A stretch of 64,000 nt of DNA from UBA7236 sp964463165 (GCA_964463165.1 CAYXBK010000010.1:1-64000); one strand, 5' to 3'; shown: positions 51,519 through 62,028, counted from the first letter of the stretch. Made by a program: numbers and translations. The notes: a model not told the origin generated them from the sequence alone.

Positions 51519-54401
51519 GTGAAGAAAAAAATTGAACAGATTCCGGAGATAAGCGAACAGGATATTCAATATCTTGATGTTACAGGTGCAAGGGTTCACA
51601 ATCTGAAAAATTTATCTGTTTCAATTCCCCGCAACAGTCTTGTTGTAATTACGGGTGTGAGCGGCAGCGGTAAAAGTTCTCTTGCTTTTGATACGATTTA
51701 TGCCGAAGGGCAGCGTCGCTATATGGAAAGTTTTTCTGCATATGCACGCCAATTCATCGGCACAATGGAGCGCCCGGATGTCGATAATATCACCGGTCTT
51801 TCACCTGTTATTTCAATTGAACAGAAAACCACAAATAAAAATCCGCGTTCAACTGTTGGAACCGTAACTGAAATTTATGATTTCATGCGCCTGTTATTTG
51901 CACGTGCCAGCGATGCATACAGTTATGTGACCGGAGAAAAAATGGTGCGCTTCACAGAAGAACAGATCGTTCAGAATATTTTAAATAAATTCAGCGGGAA
52001 GCGCATTGTATTGCTTGCGCCGATTGTGCGTGGAAGGAAAGGACATTACAGGGAATTGTTCGAGCAGATCAGGAAACAGGGTTATTTAAAAGTGCGCATC
52101 GACGGAGAAATAAAAGATTTACTTCCGAAAATGCAGGTCGACAGATATAAGATTCACGATATTGAAATTGTGATCGACAGATTTAAAGTTGATGCGGAAG
52201 ATACATATCGGATTCAGCAAAGTGTTGCACAGGCATTGAAAGCAGGAAAGAATTTTATTATGGTGGTTGATACGGATAAAAATTCCGTCTTTAATTATTC
52301 AAAAAAATTAATGTGCCCCTCTTCAGGTATTTCTTATGAAGAGCCCTCACCCAATACATTCTCATTTAATTCACCCTATGGTGCCTGCACAAAATGCAAA
52401 GGGCTCGGTGTTGTTTATGAAGTGAGCCCTGAAAGATTAATACCGGATGCTTCCAAAACAATTAATAACGGAGGAATTGTTCCGCTCGGTGAATACCGCG
52501 ACAATGCATTATTCAAACAGGCAAAAGCAATCGCCTCAAAATATAAATTCACGTTATCTACTCCAATAAAAGATATTCCGAAAAAAGGATTGAATGTTAT
52601 TTTATACGGGTCGGAAATGAATGCAGCTGAAGATGGCGAAATTGAAATTTCAGCAGTGGATTTCGACAGATGGTATACATTGGAACATGGCGGATTATCC
52701 GGATTGATCAAGCGCTGCTTTTCGGATTCCATTTCCGAAAATATGCGCAGATGGGCTGAAGACTTTATGGAAAAAGCAACCTGTGATGAATGCAATGGTA
52801 CACGATTAAAAAAAGAATCACTTTATTTTAAAGTTGCAGAAAAAAATATTTCGGAATTAGCCGCACTTGATATAAAAGATTTGCTGGATTGGTTCGAACA
52901 TGTTGACGGAAAATTATCTGCAAAACAAAAATTAATTGCAAAAGATATTTTAAAAGAGATCCGCTCACGCATCGGATTTATTAAAAATGTAGGCCTCGAT
53001 TATTTATCGCTCGACCGCCCGACAAGAACATTAAGCGGTGGAGAATCTCAGCGCATCAGGCTGGCTACGCAAATCGGATCTCAATTGGTTGGTATCACAT
53101 ATATTCTGGATGAACCGAGTATCGGATTACATCAGCGTGATAACAGAAAATTAATTGAGGCATTACACGAATTGCGGGATGCGGGAAATACGGTGCTTGT
53201 AGTGGAACATGATAAGGATATGATGATGCATGCCGATCATGTAATTGATCTTGGTCCGGGAGCAGGTATTCACGGAGGTAAATTAGTTGGTGAAGGAACA
53301 CCTCTGAAATTCAGCAAACAAAATTCTCTTACCGCTGCCTATTTGCGGAATGAAAAAAAGATCGCCGTTCCGGAAACAAGGAGAAAAGGAAACGGAAAAG
53401 AAATTGTGTTGCAGGGCGCAACGGGGCATAACCTGAAAAATCTTTCATTGCATTTTCCACTTGGAAAATTAATTTGTGTAACCGGAGTTTCCGGATCGGG
53501 TAAATCAAGTTTGATCAACGGTACTTTATTTCCGATCATGCAGAATTATTATTATAATTCATTAAAGAAACCACTGCCCTATAAAAAAATCGACGGATTA
53601 AAATTTATTGACAAAGTAATTGAAATAGATCAGTCGCCGATCGGACGAACACCCCGTTCGAATCCGGTGACATATATTGATGTGTTTTCGGAGATCAGAA
53701 ATTTATTTGCAATTATTCCGGAGGCAAAAATTCGCGGGTATAAAGCCGGCAGGTTTTCATTTAATGTAAAAGGCGGGAGATGCGAAACCTGTGAAGGCGG
53801 CGGGATGAAAGTAATTGAAATGAATTTTCTTCCCGATGTATATGTGGAATGTGAAAAATGCCGGGGAAAAAGATATAACCGGGAAACACTCGAAATTTAT
53901 TACAAAGGAAAAAATATTGCGGATGTGCTTGACTTAACTGTTGATCATGCAGTTGATTTTTTTGAAAATCATCCACGTATTTATAAAAAAATAAAAACAC
54001 TGCAGGAAGTGGGATTGGGTTATATCCGTCTTGGACAATCATCCACAACACTCAGCGGTGGTGAAGCGCAACGTGTAAAACTTGCGGAAGAATTATCAAG
54101 AAAAGATACCGGAAATACATTTTATATTCTGGATGAGCCGACTACCGGTTTGCATTTTGAAGATATCAGGGTTTTGATGGGTGTGATCGACAGTTTGGTA
54201 GACAAGGGTAATACCGTTTTAATTATTGAACATAATCTCGATGTAATTAAACTTGCTGATTATATAATTGATCTCGGCCCTGAAGGAGGGAAAGGAGGCG
54301 GCAATATTATTTGCAGAGGCACTCCTGAAGAAATCATAAAAGAAAAAAGCAGTTATACCGGAAAATACCTGAAGGAAGAACTCGCATTTTCAAAATCCTA
54401 G
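51519..54401 (+). CDS. uvrA: Excinuclease ABC subunit A
   Basis: A 960-residue UvrA, damage-recognition ATPase of nucleotide excision repair. Two ABC modules are visible: Walker A GVSGSGKSSLAFD and GVSGSGKSSLING, signatures LSGGESQRIRLATQ and LSGGEAQRVKLAEE, and two zinc-finger CXXC groups (CTKCKGLG/CDECNGTR and CETCEGGG/CEKCRGKR). It starts at GTG 51519 (VKKKIEQIPE); no ATG lies upstream in frame. Length is normal. Confidence 0.98.
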   Translation: MKKKIEQIPEISEQDIQYLDVTGARVHNLKNLSVSIPRNSLVVITGVSGSGKSSLAFDTIYAEGQRRYMESFSAYARQFIGTMERPDVDNITGLSPVISIEQKTTNKNPRSTVGTVTEIYDFMRLLFARASDAYSYVTGEKMVRFTEEQIVQNILNKFSGKRIVLLAPIVRGRKGHYRELFEQIRKQGYLKVRIDGEIKDLLPKMQVDRYKIHDIEIVIDRFKVDAEDTYRIQQSVAQALKAGKNFIMVVDTDKNSVFNYSKKLMCPSSGISYEEPSPNTFSFNSPYGACTKCKGLGVVYEVSPERLIPDASKTINNGGIVPLGEYRDNALFKQAKAIASKYKFTLSTPIKDIPKKGLNVILYGSEMNAAEDGEIEISAVDFDRWYTLEHGGLSGLIKRCFSDSISENMRRWAEDFMEKATCDECNGTRLKKESLYFKVAEKNISELAALDIKDLLDWFEHVDGKLSAKQKLIAKDILKEIRSRIGFIKNVGLDYLSLDRPTRTLSGGESQRIRLATQIGSQLVGITYILDEPSIGLHQRDNRKLIEALHELRDAGNTVLVVEHDKDMMMHADHVIDLGPGAGIHGGKLVGEGTPLKFSKQNSLTAAYLRNEKKIAVPETRRKGNGKEIVLQGATGHNLKNLSLHFPLGKLICVTGVSGSGKSSLINGTLFPIMQNYYYNSLKKPLPYKKIDGLKFIDKVIEIDQSPIGRTPRSNPVTYIDVFSEIRNLFAIIPEAKIRGYKAGRFSFNVKGGRCETCEGGGMKVIEMNFLPDVYVECEKCRGKRYNRETLEIYYKGKNIADVLDLTVDHAVDFFENHPRIYKKIKTLQEVGLGYIRLGQSSTTLSGGEAQRVKLAEELSRKDTGNTFYILDEPTTGLHFEDIRVLMGVIDSLVDKGNTVLIIEHNLDVIKLADYIIDLGPEGGKGGGNIICRGTPEEIIKEKSSYTGKYLKEELAFSKS

Positions 54402-54419
54402 TTACACGCTTCTGAAATC

Positions 54420-56825
54420 TTACCAGAATTTTGCATTCATTCCAAAAAACCTTTTCCAGAAAGGTTGCTGGGGTATTGAATCATCATAATAATCGTTATA
54501 ACCTGAATAACCATATCCATAACCATAACCGTAACCATATGCGGTTCCGCTTGCATCGGCATCATTCACAATGATGGTGAGATTCGTTAGCTGATTATCG
54601 TGATATAAGCGGTTAATATTTCCAATGAAATTGCGTTTCGAATAATTTGCACGCACAATATAAATAGACAGATCCACTTTCGACATTAAAGGCAGTGAAT
54701 CGGAAACAACACCCACCGGCGGACTATCAATCAATACCATATCATAATGTTCTTTCGCATAATTCAGCAATTCATCTGAAGATTTTGATATAAGTAATTC
54801 GGCAGGATTTGGAGGAACAGGACCCGCAATTAATATATCCGGCCCGTATTCAGGAATATGCTGAATGCATTCCTGCATGCTGTGTTTTTTAATCAGAATG
54901 GTACTTACGCCTTTATCGTTTTTCAATCCGAATGCTTTATGCACTTTTGGTTTGCGCAAATCAAAATCGATAAGCAAAACTTTTTTCCCGGTGGCACTGA
55001 TCACGCTGGCAAGATTTAATGCCGTAAATGTTTTTCCTTCACCACTCACAGTTGAAGTAATTGCAATCAGGTGATGCGCTTCATAATTGCGCAGAAAATA
55101 TTGCATATTACTCCTGATCGCCCTGAATGCTTCTGCAATATGTGATTTCGGATTTCGTGTAACAACAACTTCCGGTAAATCAGATTTCACTTTCGAATAT
55201 TTCGGCAGGATACCCAGCATCGGAACAGTGGTTGCTTTTTCCACATCAGGAACTCCTATGATAATATTATGAAGAAGGAATTTAAAATAAACATGCGCAA
55301 AACTTAATCCGAGTCCCACGAGTAAACAAATTCCCCAGATCTTTGCCTTCACAGGCGCAACAAGTCCTCCGGGTTGGGCCGTATCCAGAATTTCGTAATC
55401 GGATGTCATTCCCGCAAGTGTGATCTCATATTCGGATTGTTTTTCAAGCAGGAGGAGATAATATTTTTCTTTTAAATCATTTAATCTTGTGAGCCTCGCA
55501 AATTCAGATTGTTTTTCAGGAAGCGATAAAAATTCAGATTCATATTTTTCTTCTTCACTGTCGAGATACGTTTTTCTCACATCCAATTTGGCCTGGGCAT
55601 TTGTAATTGCATTTTTAAAATTGACCTTGATTTCATCCATCTGATGCATAATTGAGATCAACCGCGGGTCGCTTGCAGAAACAGTAATACCCAAATCTTC
55701 TTTTTGTTTTTTTAATTCAACGAGTGAATTGATATATGGAGAGAAGTCGTTAAATTTCAAATCGCCAAAATAATTTGTCAATGCTTCTATATCATTATTG
55801 ATATTCCCTGCAAAATCTTCCAGCCATTTTAAACTTTTTTCTTCCAGCATTACATCAAACTGTTCTTTATCGATATCGCTGAGTTTTGTAACAATATTCG
55901 ATTCGGCCAGGTCGGGGTTGATAAGCTGGTTGTCTTTCTTGAAATTTTTGAGAATATTTTCCTGATCGTATAATTGTTTTTCAAGTGAATCGATCTGTTC
56001 CTGAATAAAGAGAATGATCATTTCAGCACTTTTGGCTTTTCTGCGGATGCTTTCATCAACGATTTCTTCTGCAACTGCATTCACCACATCCCGCGATTTA
56101 TACTTATTCGGGTTTCGGTAATACACAACAATTTTTCCGCCATACATGTTCTCCACATCAATATTGATATGACTTTCAATTTCAGATGCTGCCGCCGTTA
56201 TGTTATTGATCGTAAAATAATAACCGCTTTCCCAATCTTTTTCGTCGTCTTTCGTAAGCTTTGCAGTAATATTAAATGCCGGTGTGTTATAGCTTTTATT
56301 AAATTCAAAATTATGCATGCGCTCTGCACCATTGTAATAATATGTAAGTGTATATGAATTTTTATTTTGAATTTCAAAATTGATATGTGTTCCGATAATG
56401 GAAGAGTCGATTACCTGCACATCAAATCTTGCAGGGCTTTGAATATATATTTCTCCCGATTTTACCCGTTCTTTAATAAAATAGGAGACCTGCAGCTGCA
56501 GGCTTTTCAATGCTTCAATTTTATACCCTTTTGATTTCAAAATGGTCATTTCCTCATTCAGCCGGTCGATATTCGGTTTTGAAACAAGAATGCCAAGGTC
56601 AATTGCATTTTCTTTCGACCGGTCTTTAAACTGCACATCTGCATGTGATTCATAAACAGGAGTTGCATACCGGTCGTATAAATATGCAAATACGATTGCA
56701 AGAATAAAATAGATGATGATCCACCAGCGGCTCAACCAGCCGATGGTTAAAAACAATTTCCAGTTAAAAGAATTTTCTTCCTGTTGTTCGGCACCATTTA
56801 ATATAGGATCATTTCCACCAGACAT
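54420..56825 (-). CDS. wzc: Wzc-type tyrosine autokinase/polysaccharide co-polymerase
   Basis: An 801-residue inner-membrane protein controlling polysaccharide export: an N-terminal Wzz-like region (TM helix about 34-52), a long periplasmic coiled coil (about 60-480), a second TM (about 490-515) and a cytosolic BY-kinase domain with Walker A STVSGEGKTF, an A'-type motif VLLIDFDLRKPK and Walker B LIDSPPVGV. The C-terminus holds the tyrosine cluster (YGYGYGYGYSGYNDYYDD) used for autophosphorylation. Next to the Wza-like gene (8-nt gap). Confidence 0.95.
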   Translation of the reverse strand: MSGGNDPILNGAEQQEENSFNWKLFLTIGWLSRWWIIIYFILAIVFAYLYDRYATPVYESHADVQFKDRSKENAIDLGILVSKPNIDRLNEEMTILKSKGYKIEALKSLQLQVSYFIKERVKSGEIYIQSPARFDVQVIDSSIIGTHINFEIQNKNSYTLTYYYNGAERMHNFEFNKSYNTPAFNITAKLTKDDEKDWESGYYFTINNITAAASEIESHINIDVENMYGGKIVVYYRNPNKYKSRDVVNAVAEEIVDESIRRKAKSAEMIILFIQEQIDSLEKQLYDQENILKNFKKDNQLINPDLAESNIVTKLSDIDKEQFDVMLEEKSLKWLEDFAGNINNDIEALTNYFGDLKFNDFSPYINSLVELKKQKEDLGITVSASDPRLISIMHQMDEIKVNFKNAITNAQAKLDVRKTYLDSEEEKYESEFLSLPEKQSEFARLTRLNDLKEKYYLLLLEKQSEYEITLAGMTSDYEILDTAQPGGLVAPVKAKIWGICLLVGLGLSFAHVYFKFLLHNIIIGVPDVEKATTVPMLGILPKYSKVKSDLPEVVVTRNPKSHIAEAFRAIRSNMQYFLRNYEAHHLIAITSTVSGEGKTFTALNLASVISATGKKVLLIDFDLRKPKVHKAFGLKNDKGVSTILIKKHSMQECIQHIPEYGPDILIAGPVPPNPAELLISKSSDELLNYAKEHYDMVLIDSPPVGVVSDSLPLMSKVDLSIYIVRANYSKRNFIGNINRLYHDNQLTNLTIIVNDADASGTAYGYGYGYGYGYSGYNDYYDDSIPQQPFWKRFFGMNAKFW

Positions 56826-56833
56826 GCAATAAT

Positions 56834-57619
56834 TTACTTTGAATTTATATTTGAGAAATAAGCGTAAATCACAACCACACTTGTTGCAACTGACACGATC
56901 GGAGCAATTTGTTCGAAGAAACGCGGATTTAATGCAGGTTCAATATATATCACGTCGTTCGGCCGTACATATTTATTTGCTTCATACATACCATCCATTT
57001 CCGATAAATCGATAGCCTGCACCAGAATGCTGTCGCCTGTATTTCTGATTACTTTAATATGTGATGGTTTTGCATCCTGCGGAACTCCGCCTGCAATTCC
57101 TATCACTTCAATAACCGTCATATCCGGCCTTGTCAGGATTACTTCTTTTGCATCTGAACTGCCGCGGTAAACTGTTGCTGTTTTTGTGGAAGTCAATTGC
57201 ATATTTACGAAAGGATTCACATAATTGCTTTCGTACAATGTCATCAGTTTTTTTTCTGCTTCGTTTTCTGTCAGTCCTGCAAGATTGATAAATCCCAGAA
57301 TCGGAATATTCGCTTCACCTGTTTGTGAAACCGTGTATTGCAATGAATATGTGGCTTCAGCCTGCTGCGAATTACCCTGAAAAATGATTTGCGGCTGAAT
57401 TAAATTATAGCCCTTTTCAGGATATACGAATAATTCAAACTGATCGCCCGGTGCCAGCGTAAAATCTTTCGGTACCGAATCCAGAAATGTCTGATATTGA
57501 TATTCTTTATCGGTATCAAACATCCTGTTCGGATACATGACACTGCAGGCATGAAGTAATGGAATGAATAAAATCAACAGACTTTTATAACTCGTCGTCT
57601 TGAGCATTTTGAAATTCAT
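56834..57619 (-). CDS. wza: Wza-like polysaccharide export lipoprotein
   Basis: A 261-residue outer-membrane polysaccharide secretin-like protein. Lipobox ends at C25 (PLLHAC), a poly-export domain follows (FTLAPGDQFELFVYPEKGYNLIQP, GEANIPILGFINLAGLTENEAEKKL) and an SLBB-type domain (TRPDMTVIEVIGIAGGVPQDAKP, RPNDVIYIEP), then a C-terminal hydrophobic segment (VSVATSVVVIYAYF). It works with Wzc downstream. A TATATTTG element lies upstream. Confidence 0.93.
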   Translation of the reverse strand: MNFKMLKTTSYKSLLILFIPLLHACSVMYPNRMFDTDKEYQYQTFLDSVPKDFTLAPGDQFELFVYPEKGYNLIQPQIIFQGNSQQAEATYSLQYTVSQTGEANIPILGFINLAGLTENEAEKKLMTLYESNYVNPFVNMQLTSTKTATVYRGSSDAKEVILTRPDMTVIEVIGIAGGVPQDAKPSHIKVIRNTGDSILVQAIDLSEMDGMYEANKYVRPNDVIYIEPALNPRFFEQIAPIVSVATSVVVIYAYFSNINSK

Positions 57620-57692
57620 CTATGCGTGTTTCATTTACAATCAAACTTCTCCAAATCCATTGTTCCGTAGTTTTTCAGGATCTGTTTGCCAA

Positions 57693-57700
57693 CAAATATA
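57693..57700 (-). promoter_or_regulatory. Putative -7 element of wza-wzc
   Basis: The minus strand reads TATATTTG (57700-57693) in the 113-nt gap upstream of wza, giving a leader of about 70 nt. There is no clear -33. It suggests wza-wzc can be expressed separately from the sugar genes. Confidence 0.35.
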
Positions 57701-57732
57701 ATCAACCCTGCCTGAAATCATTGAAGAGCGTC

Positions 57733-59703
57733 TTAAATGACGTGTGAATGATCGGGCCGGGTTGCAGAATTCGAATCGGTTGATCCGGCTTTAACATGCA
57801 GATCGGGAATCATGGCCTTTAAGCTCAGTAAAACCCCCGCCTGATCCGATGCAATTAATGCTGCCCAGAGTTGATCCATACAGTTTGTAAACCATTCCGG
57901 ATCATATTCGGCTGTTTTGGCTATTTTAATTTTATGGTGATGCGTTGGCAATACATTTTCATTATCACCAAGTAATTCTTCATGCAATTTTTCTCCCGGA
58001 CGCAATCCCGTATAAACGAATTCAATATCTTTTTCAGGAATCAGACCGCTCAGTAAAATCATTTTTCTTGCCAGATCGATAATTTTTACCGGGGCACCCA
58101 TATCAAATAAATAAATTTCACTCGATTTTCCCATTGTTGCCGCTTCGAGTACTAATTGGCAGGCTTCCGAAATTGTCATGAAATAGCGGGTTACTTCGGG
58201 ATCGGTAATCGTAACCGGTCCGCCTGTTTCAATTTGTTTTTTAAAGTAAATCACAACCGAGCCGTTGCTGCCTAATACATTGCCGAAACGGGTTGTGATA
58301 AAAGTAGTTTTATAGGCGTTGCTTTTCGAACGGTATTGTGCATAGATCTCTGCGGCACGTTTTGTTGCACCCATCACATTCACCGGATTCACTGCTTTAT
58401 CCGTGGAGATCATCACAAATTTTTCTACCGCATGTTCAATTGAAAGATCGATCAGGTTTTTCGATCCGAATACATTTACATTTACTGCTTCCAATGGATT
58501 AGATTCCATCAGCGGTACATGTTTATAGGCAGCTGCGTGAAAAACAATCTGCGGTTGAAACTGATCATAAATGGATTTTAACCGCGGAAGATGGGTAATA
58601 TCGCAAACAATAAATTCAACTGCATGGAATGGTAGTTGCGATAATTTAAAATATAATTCCATCTGCAGATCATATAAATCCGATTCCGCCTGATCGATCA
58701 ATATTAACTGCCGGGGTTGATAATGTAAAACCTGTCTTACGATCTCGCTGCCGATTGAACCGGCTGCACCTGTAATGAGAATTATTTTATTATTGAGTTC
58801 CTGGAAAATTTTTTCATTTTCGATCATGATCGGTTCACGATTCAACAGATCTTCAATATGTAAATGACGGATCTGTTGTATAGAGAGTTTGCCATTGATC
58901 CAATCATCAACCGGGGGTGTATTTTTTACAATGATATGGTTGTTGAGGCATAAATCAATAAATTCATTTTGCTGCGGCCCGGCAGGGTTTTGCATGCTGA
59001 TGATCAATTCATTGATGCCGAATTTTTTGTGGAGCTCGAGAAATCTTGATACGGGATAAATCTTAACACCTTCAATTGTTTTATTTATTTTAGAAGGATT
59101 GTCGTCCAGAAATCCAATTACCTGGTAATTTGTTTTTACATCATCCCGCAAAGCATGAAATACACTCACGCCTCTTCTGCCTGCACCATAAATAACAACA
59201 ACAACTGGTTGATTTTTATTTTTTGATGAACTGTAAAATAATACTTTAATAATATATCTGCTGATTGAAAGCGCCGAAACGGTCATCACAACATGAATAA
59301 TTGCAATGGATGCCGGCAATAATGCAATTTGCTCTCCTACATAACGACTGACGATGGATAATGCGAGGCAAATTGTCAGTGCAAATAATCCTGCTTTAAT
59401 AAGTCGTGTGATATCTGCAATCCCGCTATGGCGGATAATACCGTCGTACGATTTAAAAATTAAAAAGGAAAGTGCGAAAATTCCGGCAGTAAGTGCTGTA
59501 TCCTGAACAAAATATCCGAATGAAATTGTGGAAATATTAAAATTAAACCGTAAAACATACGCAACCCAGTACGTGAAAATGGTAATCACAATATCAAAAC
59601 AGAGTACGATCCATTTTGAAAGGATACGTGTCCCGAATGTGCGGTTTATATAATTGCGAAAATTTTGCTTCACGCCGGATGATGTGGTATGCTCAAAAGT
59701 CAC
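57733..59703 (-). CDS. UDP-sugar 4,6-dehydratase, CapD/PglF type
   Basis: A 656-residue membrane-anchored nucleotide-sugar dehydratase. Four TM helices (about residues 25-135), a Rossmann-like domain (YGAGRRGVSVFHAL, about 173), then the SDR dehydratase domain (GAAGSIGSEIVRQVL, about 313) with STDKAVNPVNVMGATKR (the normal SDR Tyr replaced by Met, as in PglF/CapD; Lys in ATKR). It likely makes a 4-keto-6-deoxy sugar from UDP-GlcNAc, which the next gene aminates. Confidence 0.92.
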   Translation of the reverse strand: MTFEHTTSSGVKQNFRNYINRTFGTRILSKWIVLCFDIVITIFTYWVAYVLRFNFNISTISFGYFVQDTALTAGIFALSFLIFKSYDGIIRHSGIADITRLIKAGLFALTICLALSIVSRYVGEQIALLPASIAIIHVVMTVSALSISRYIIKVLFYSSSKNKNQPVVVVIYGAGRRGVSVFHALRDDVKTNYQVIGFLDDNPSKINKTIEGVKIYPVSRFLELHKKFGINELIISMQNPAGPQQNEFIDLCLNNHIIVKNTPPVDDWINGKLSIQQIRHLHIEDLLNREPIMIENEKIFQELNNKIILITGAAGSIGSEIVRQVLHYQPRQLILIDQAESDLYDLQMELYFKLSQLPFHAVEFIVCDITHLPRLKSIYDQFQPQIVFHAAAYKHVPLMESNPLEAVNVNVFGSKNLIDLSIEHAVEKFVMISTDKAVNPVNVMGATKRAAEIYAQYRSKSNAYKTTFITTRFGNVLGSNGSVVIYFKKQIETGGPVTITDPEVTRYFMTISEACQLVLEAATMGKSSEIYLFDMGAPVKIIDLARKMILLSGLIPEKDIEFVYTGLRPGEKLHEELLGDNENVLPTHHHKIKIAKTAEYDPEWFTNCMDQLWAALIASDQAGVLLSLKAMIPDLHVKAGSTDSNSATRPDHSHVI

Positions 59704-59838
59704 TGATTAAAATCTGCCGGAGTACGATGGATTTTATGCAAATCGTTGGAGCGAAATACCGCGGCAGCTCTTAATTTCTATCAAAATTTTTACATTTTTC
59801 CCAAACTTCCAAGTTTTAGCTGCAAATAAACGAATTCA

Positions 59839-60984
59839 TTATTTTTCTTTGATTGTTTGGATGATGGTTGAACAGATTCGTTCATGTTCCGTTTCGGTGA
59901 GATTTGAGCCCGATGGCAGGCAAATACCGCGGGCAAACAGCGAGGCGCTGTTGCCATTCAAAAAGGAAGGATATTTTTCAAAAATTGGTTGAAGATGCAG
60001 TGGTTTCCAAAGCGGTCTTGATTCAATATTCTGCTGTTCGAGGGCAATTCTTATTTTTCCGGGTGTGATGCCTGCTTTTTTTTCATCAATCAGGCAAGCG
60101 GTCAGCCAGCGATTACTGAAATGTCCCGTTGGTTCGTCATTGAATTCAAAACCGTCAATTTCAGATAAGGCTTTTTGATATAACTGATAATTTTTTCGTC
60201 GTTGATTTACTCTTTCATCGATAACGGTCATCTGGCCTCTCCCGATGGCTGCACAAATATTACTTAAACGGTAATTGTATCCGATTTGCGAATGCTGATA
60301 ATGTGGTGCAGCATCGCGGGCCTGCGTTGCCAAAAATTTTGCCTGCCGGATATAATTTTCGTCATTCGATATAATTGCACCTCCACCCGAGGTTGTAATA
60401 ATTTTATTGCCGTTGAAGGATAAAATTCCCATAACGCCTGTTGTGCCTGTCGGTTTATTTTTATACAAGGCACCAAGTGATTCTGCAGCATCTTCGATTA
60501 TTGGGATATCAAATTCATTCGCAACCGAAAATATTTCATCTATTTTAGCTGGCATGCCATAGAGATGCACGAGTATGATCGCTTTCGGTTTTTTATTTTT
60601 TGATAAACAATATTGAACAGCTTCCCTCAATAAAGCAGGATCCATATTCCATGTTTCTTTTTCGCTGTCAACAAAAACAGGAATTCCTTTTTGATATACG
60701 ATCGGATTTGCAGATGCGGAAAATGTGAGCGACGGACAAATTACAAAATCATCCTGCTCAATATCCAGCATAATTAAGGCAAGATGTAATGCTGCGGTTC
60801 CCGAACTGAGTGCCGCAGATGATTTCACTTGTAAATAATCAGAAATATCTTTTTCAAATCCTTCCACATAAGGCCCGAGTGGTGCAATCCAGTTTGAATT
60901 GAATGCATCTGAAACAAATTCAATTTCCTTCCCGCACATATGCGGTGGCGACAACCATATTTTCTTATCTGAATTTTCTGCCAT
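59839..60984 (-). CDS. DegT/DnrJ/EryC1/StrS aminotransferase, PglE-like
   Basis: A 381-residue PLP-dependent sugar aminotransferase. The PLP lysine is K194 in SFNGNKIITTSGGG, with D165 in EDAAESLGA as the pyridine-N partner. The N-terminus (LSPPHMCGKEIEFVSDAFNSNWIAPLGPYV) and SSGTAALHLAL are typical of UDP-4-keto-6-deoxy-GlcNAc 4-aminotransferases (PglE). Its product, a 4-amino-4,6-dideoxy sugar, should be N-acetylated next. Upstream of the dehydratase, downstream of the FemAB-like gene (directly adjacent). Confidence 0.93.
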   Translation of the reverse strand: MAENSDKKIWLSPPHMCGKEIEFVSDAFNSNWIAPLGPYVEGFEKDISDYLQVKSSAALSSGTAALHLALIMLDIEQDDFVICPSLTFSASANPIVYQKGIPVFVDSEKETWNMDPALLREAVQYCLSKNKKPKAIILVHLYGMPAKIDEIFSVANEFDIPIIEDAAESLGALYKNKPTGTTGVMGILSFNGNKIITTSGGGAIISNDENYIRQAKFLATQARDAAPHYQHSQIGYNYRLSNICAAIGRGQMTVIDERVNQRRKNYQLYQKALSEIDGFEFNDEPTGHFSNRWLTACLIDEKKAGITPGKIRIALEQQNIESRPLWKPLHLQPIFEKYPSFLNGNSASLFARGICLPSGSNLTETEHERICSTIIQTIKEK

Positions 60985-62028
60985 TTATTTTAATCTGTAT
61001 AAAGGAAAATAATTTAAATCGGTATTTGAAACATTCGCTGTCTGTTTTTTTACAAGTGCATTATATTCTTCCTGCATAACAATACAGCGCACTGTTGAAA
61101 AATCAAGTGTATGTCGTCCGAACCCTTTTTTAAATTCAAAAAGCGAATCTTTTGATGATCCTACACCACCACCGAGATGCAAGGTGTGAAAACCAAGTTC
61201 TGCAAAATAATGGATTGCAATATCAAATACAAGTTTTGAAGGTGCCATTTTTCTGTATGTACTAAATGTGCCTCCCAGATGATATTGGACAAATTCACCA
61301 TAGGTCATAAATAATGCACCGGTTGTATATTGATTTTGTTTATCATACACATTGATAATATGCAGATTGGACCCCAGGCTGTTTTTCAATGCATTAAAAT
61401 AGGATGGTTCAAAAAAGTAGAGTGATGCAGCGTTTACATGCTCCATAGTTTCTTTATAGGCTGATTGAAATAAGGAATAATCCTCCCAATTATTTATGCG
61501 CCCGTAAAAATCATGTTGTTTCAATGCTTTCACACCTCTTGTGTGGCTCGAACTATAATGCATAACAATTTCCTCTGAACTTTCTTTCAAATTTGTAAAG
61601 ACTGTTTTTCCATGCATGAGCTGTACGATTGAGCTGGTATTCTGAATTTTAATCTGATTATAATAGGGATGCAGTCTTATAAAAATGGAGACGATATTTT
61701 CGAGAGATGCAACCTGCAGAACCGCACTAAAAAAATCTTGCATTTGCTCCTCCGACGGGATCTCTGAAAACACAATACCGGGATATCCGTAACTGCTTTT
61801 TGCATCGAATAATTTTTTGCTGCCTGACAATTCATTGGGAATAGAACTCAGCAAAACAGGAAGTGCAATGGAAATATCCTCAGTTTCATATAAAAAGAAC
61901 CAGGGTTCTGTTTTTGTTCGTTCAGCCTCAAGTGCACTATAGGCATATGTTTGATAGATGTCTTTGAGCAGGAGACCATGCTTTGTCAGATCATTGTCGG
62001 AGGAATATTTAAGAAATCTGCAGGTCAT
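60985..62028 (-). CDS. FemAB/GNAT-fold aminoacyl- or acyltransferase-like protein
   Basis: A 347-residue protein of the FemAB-like (peptidoglycan bridge/BioF2-type GNAT) group, recognised by the two GNAT-like halves, the C-terminal HLGGGVGSSKDSLFEFKKGFGRHTLDF signature and FDIAIHYFAELGFHTLHLGG. FemAB proteins move aminoacyl groups to lipid-linked amines; in polysaccharide loci the acceptor may be an amino sugar. The substrate here is not known. It overlaps the 3' end of the sugar-transferase gene by 20 nt. Confidence 0.75.
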   Translation of the reverse strand: MTCRFLKYSSDNDLTKHGLLLKDIYQTYAYSALEAERTKTEPWFFLYETEDISIALPVLLSSIPNELSGSKKLFDAKSSYGYPGIVFSEIPSEEQMQDFFSAVLQVASLENIVSIFIRLHPYYNQIKIQNTSSIVQLMHGKTVFTNLKESSEEIVMHYSSSHTRGVKALKQHDFYGRINNWEDYSLFQSAYKETMEHVNAASLYFFEPSYFNALKNSLGSNLHIINVYDKQNQYTTGALFMTYGEFVQYHLGGTFSTYRKMAPSKLVFDIAIHYFAELGFHTLHLGGGVGSSKDSLFEFKKGFGRHTLDFSTVRCIVMQEEYNALVKKQTANVSNTDLNYFPLYRLK

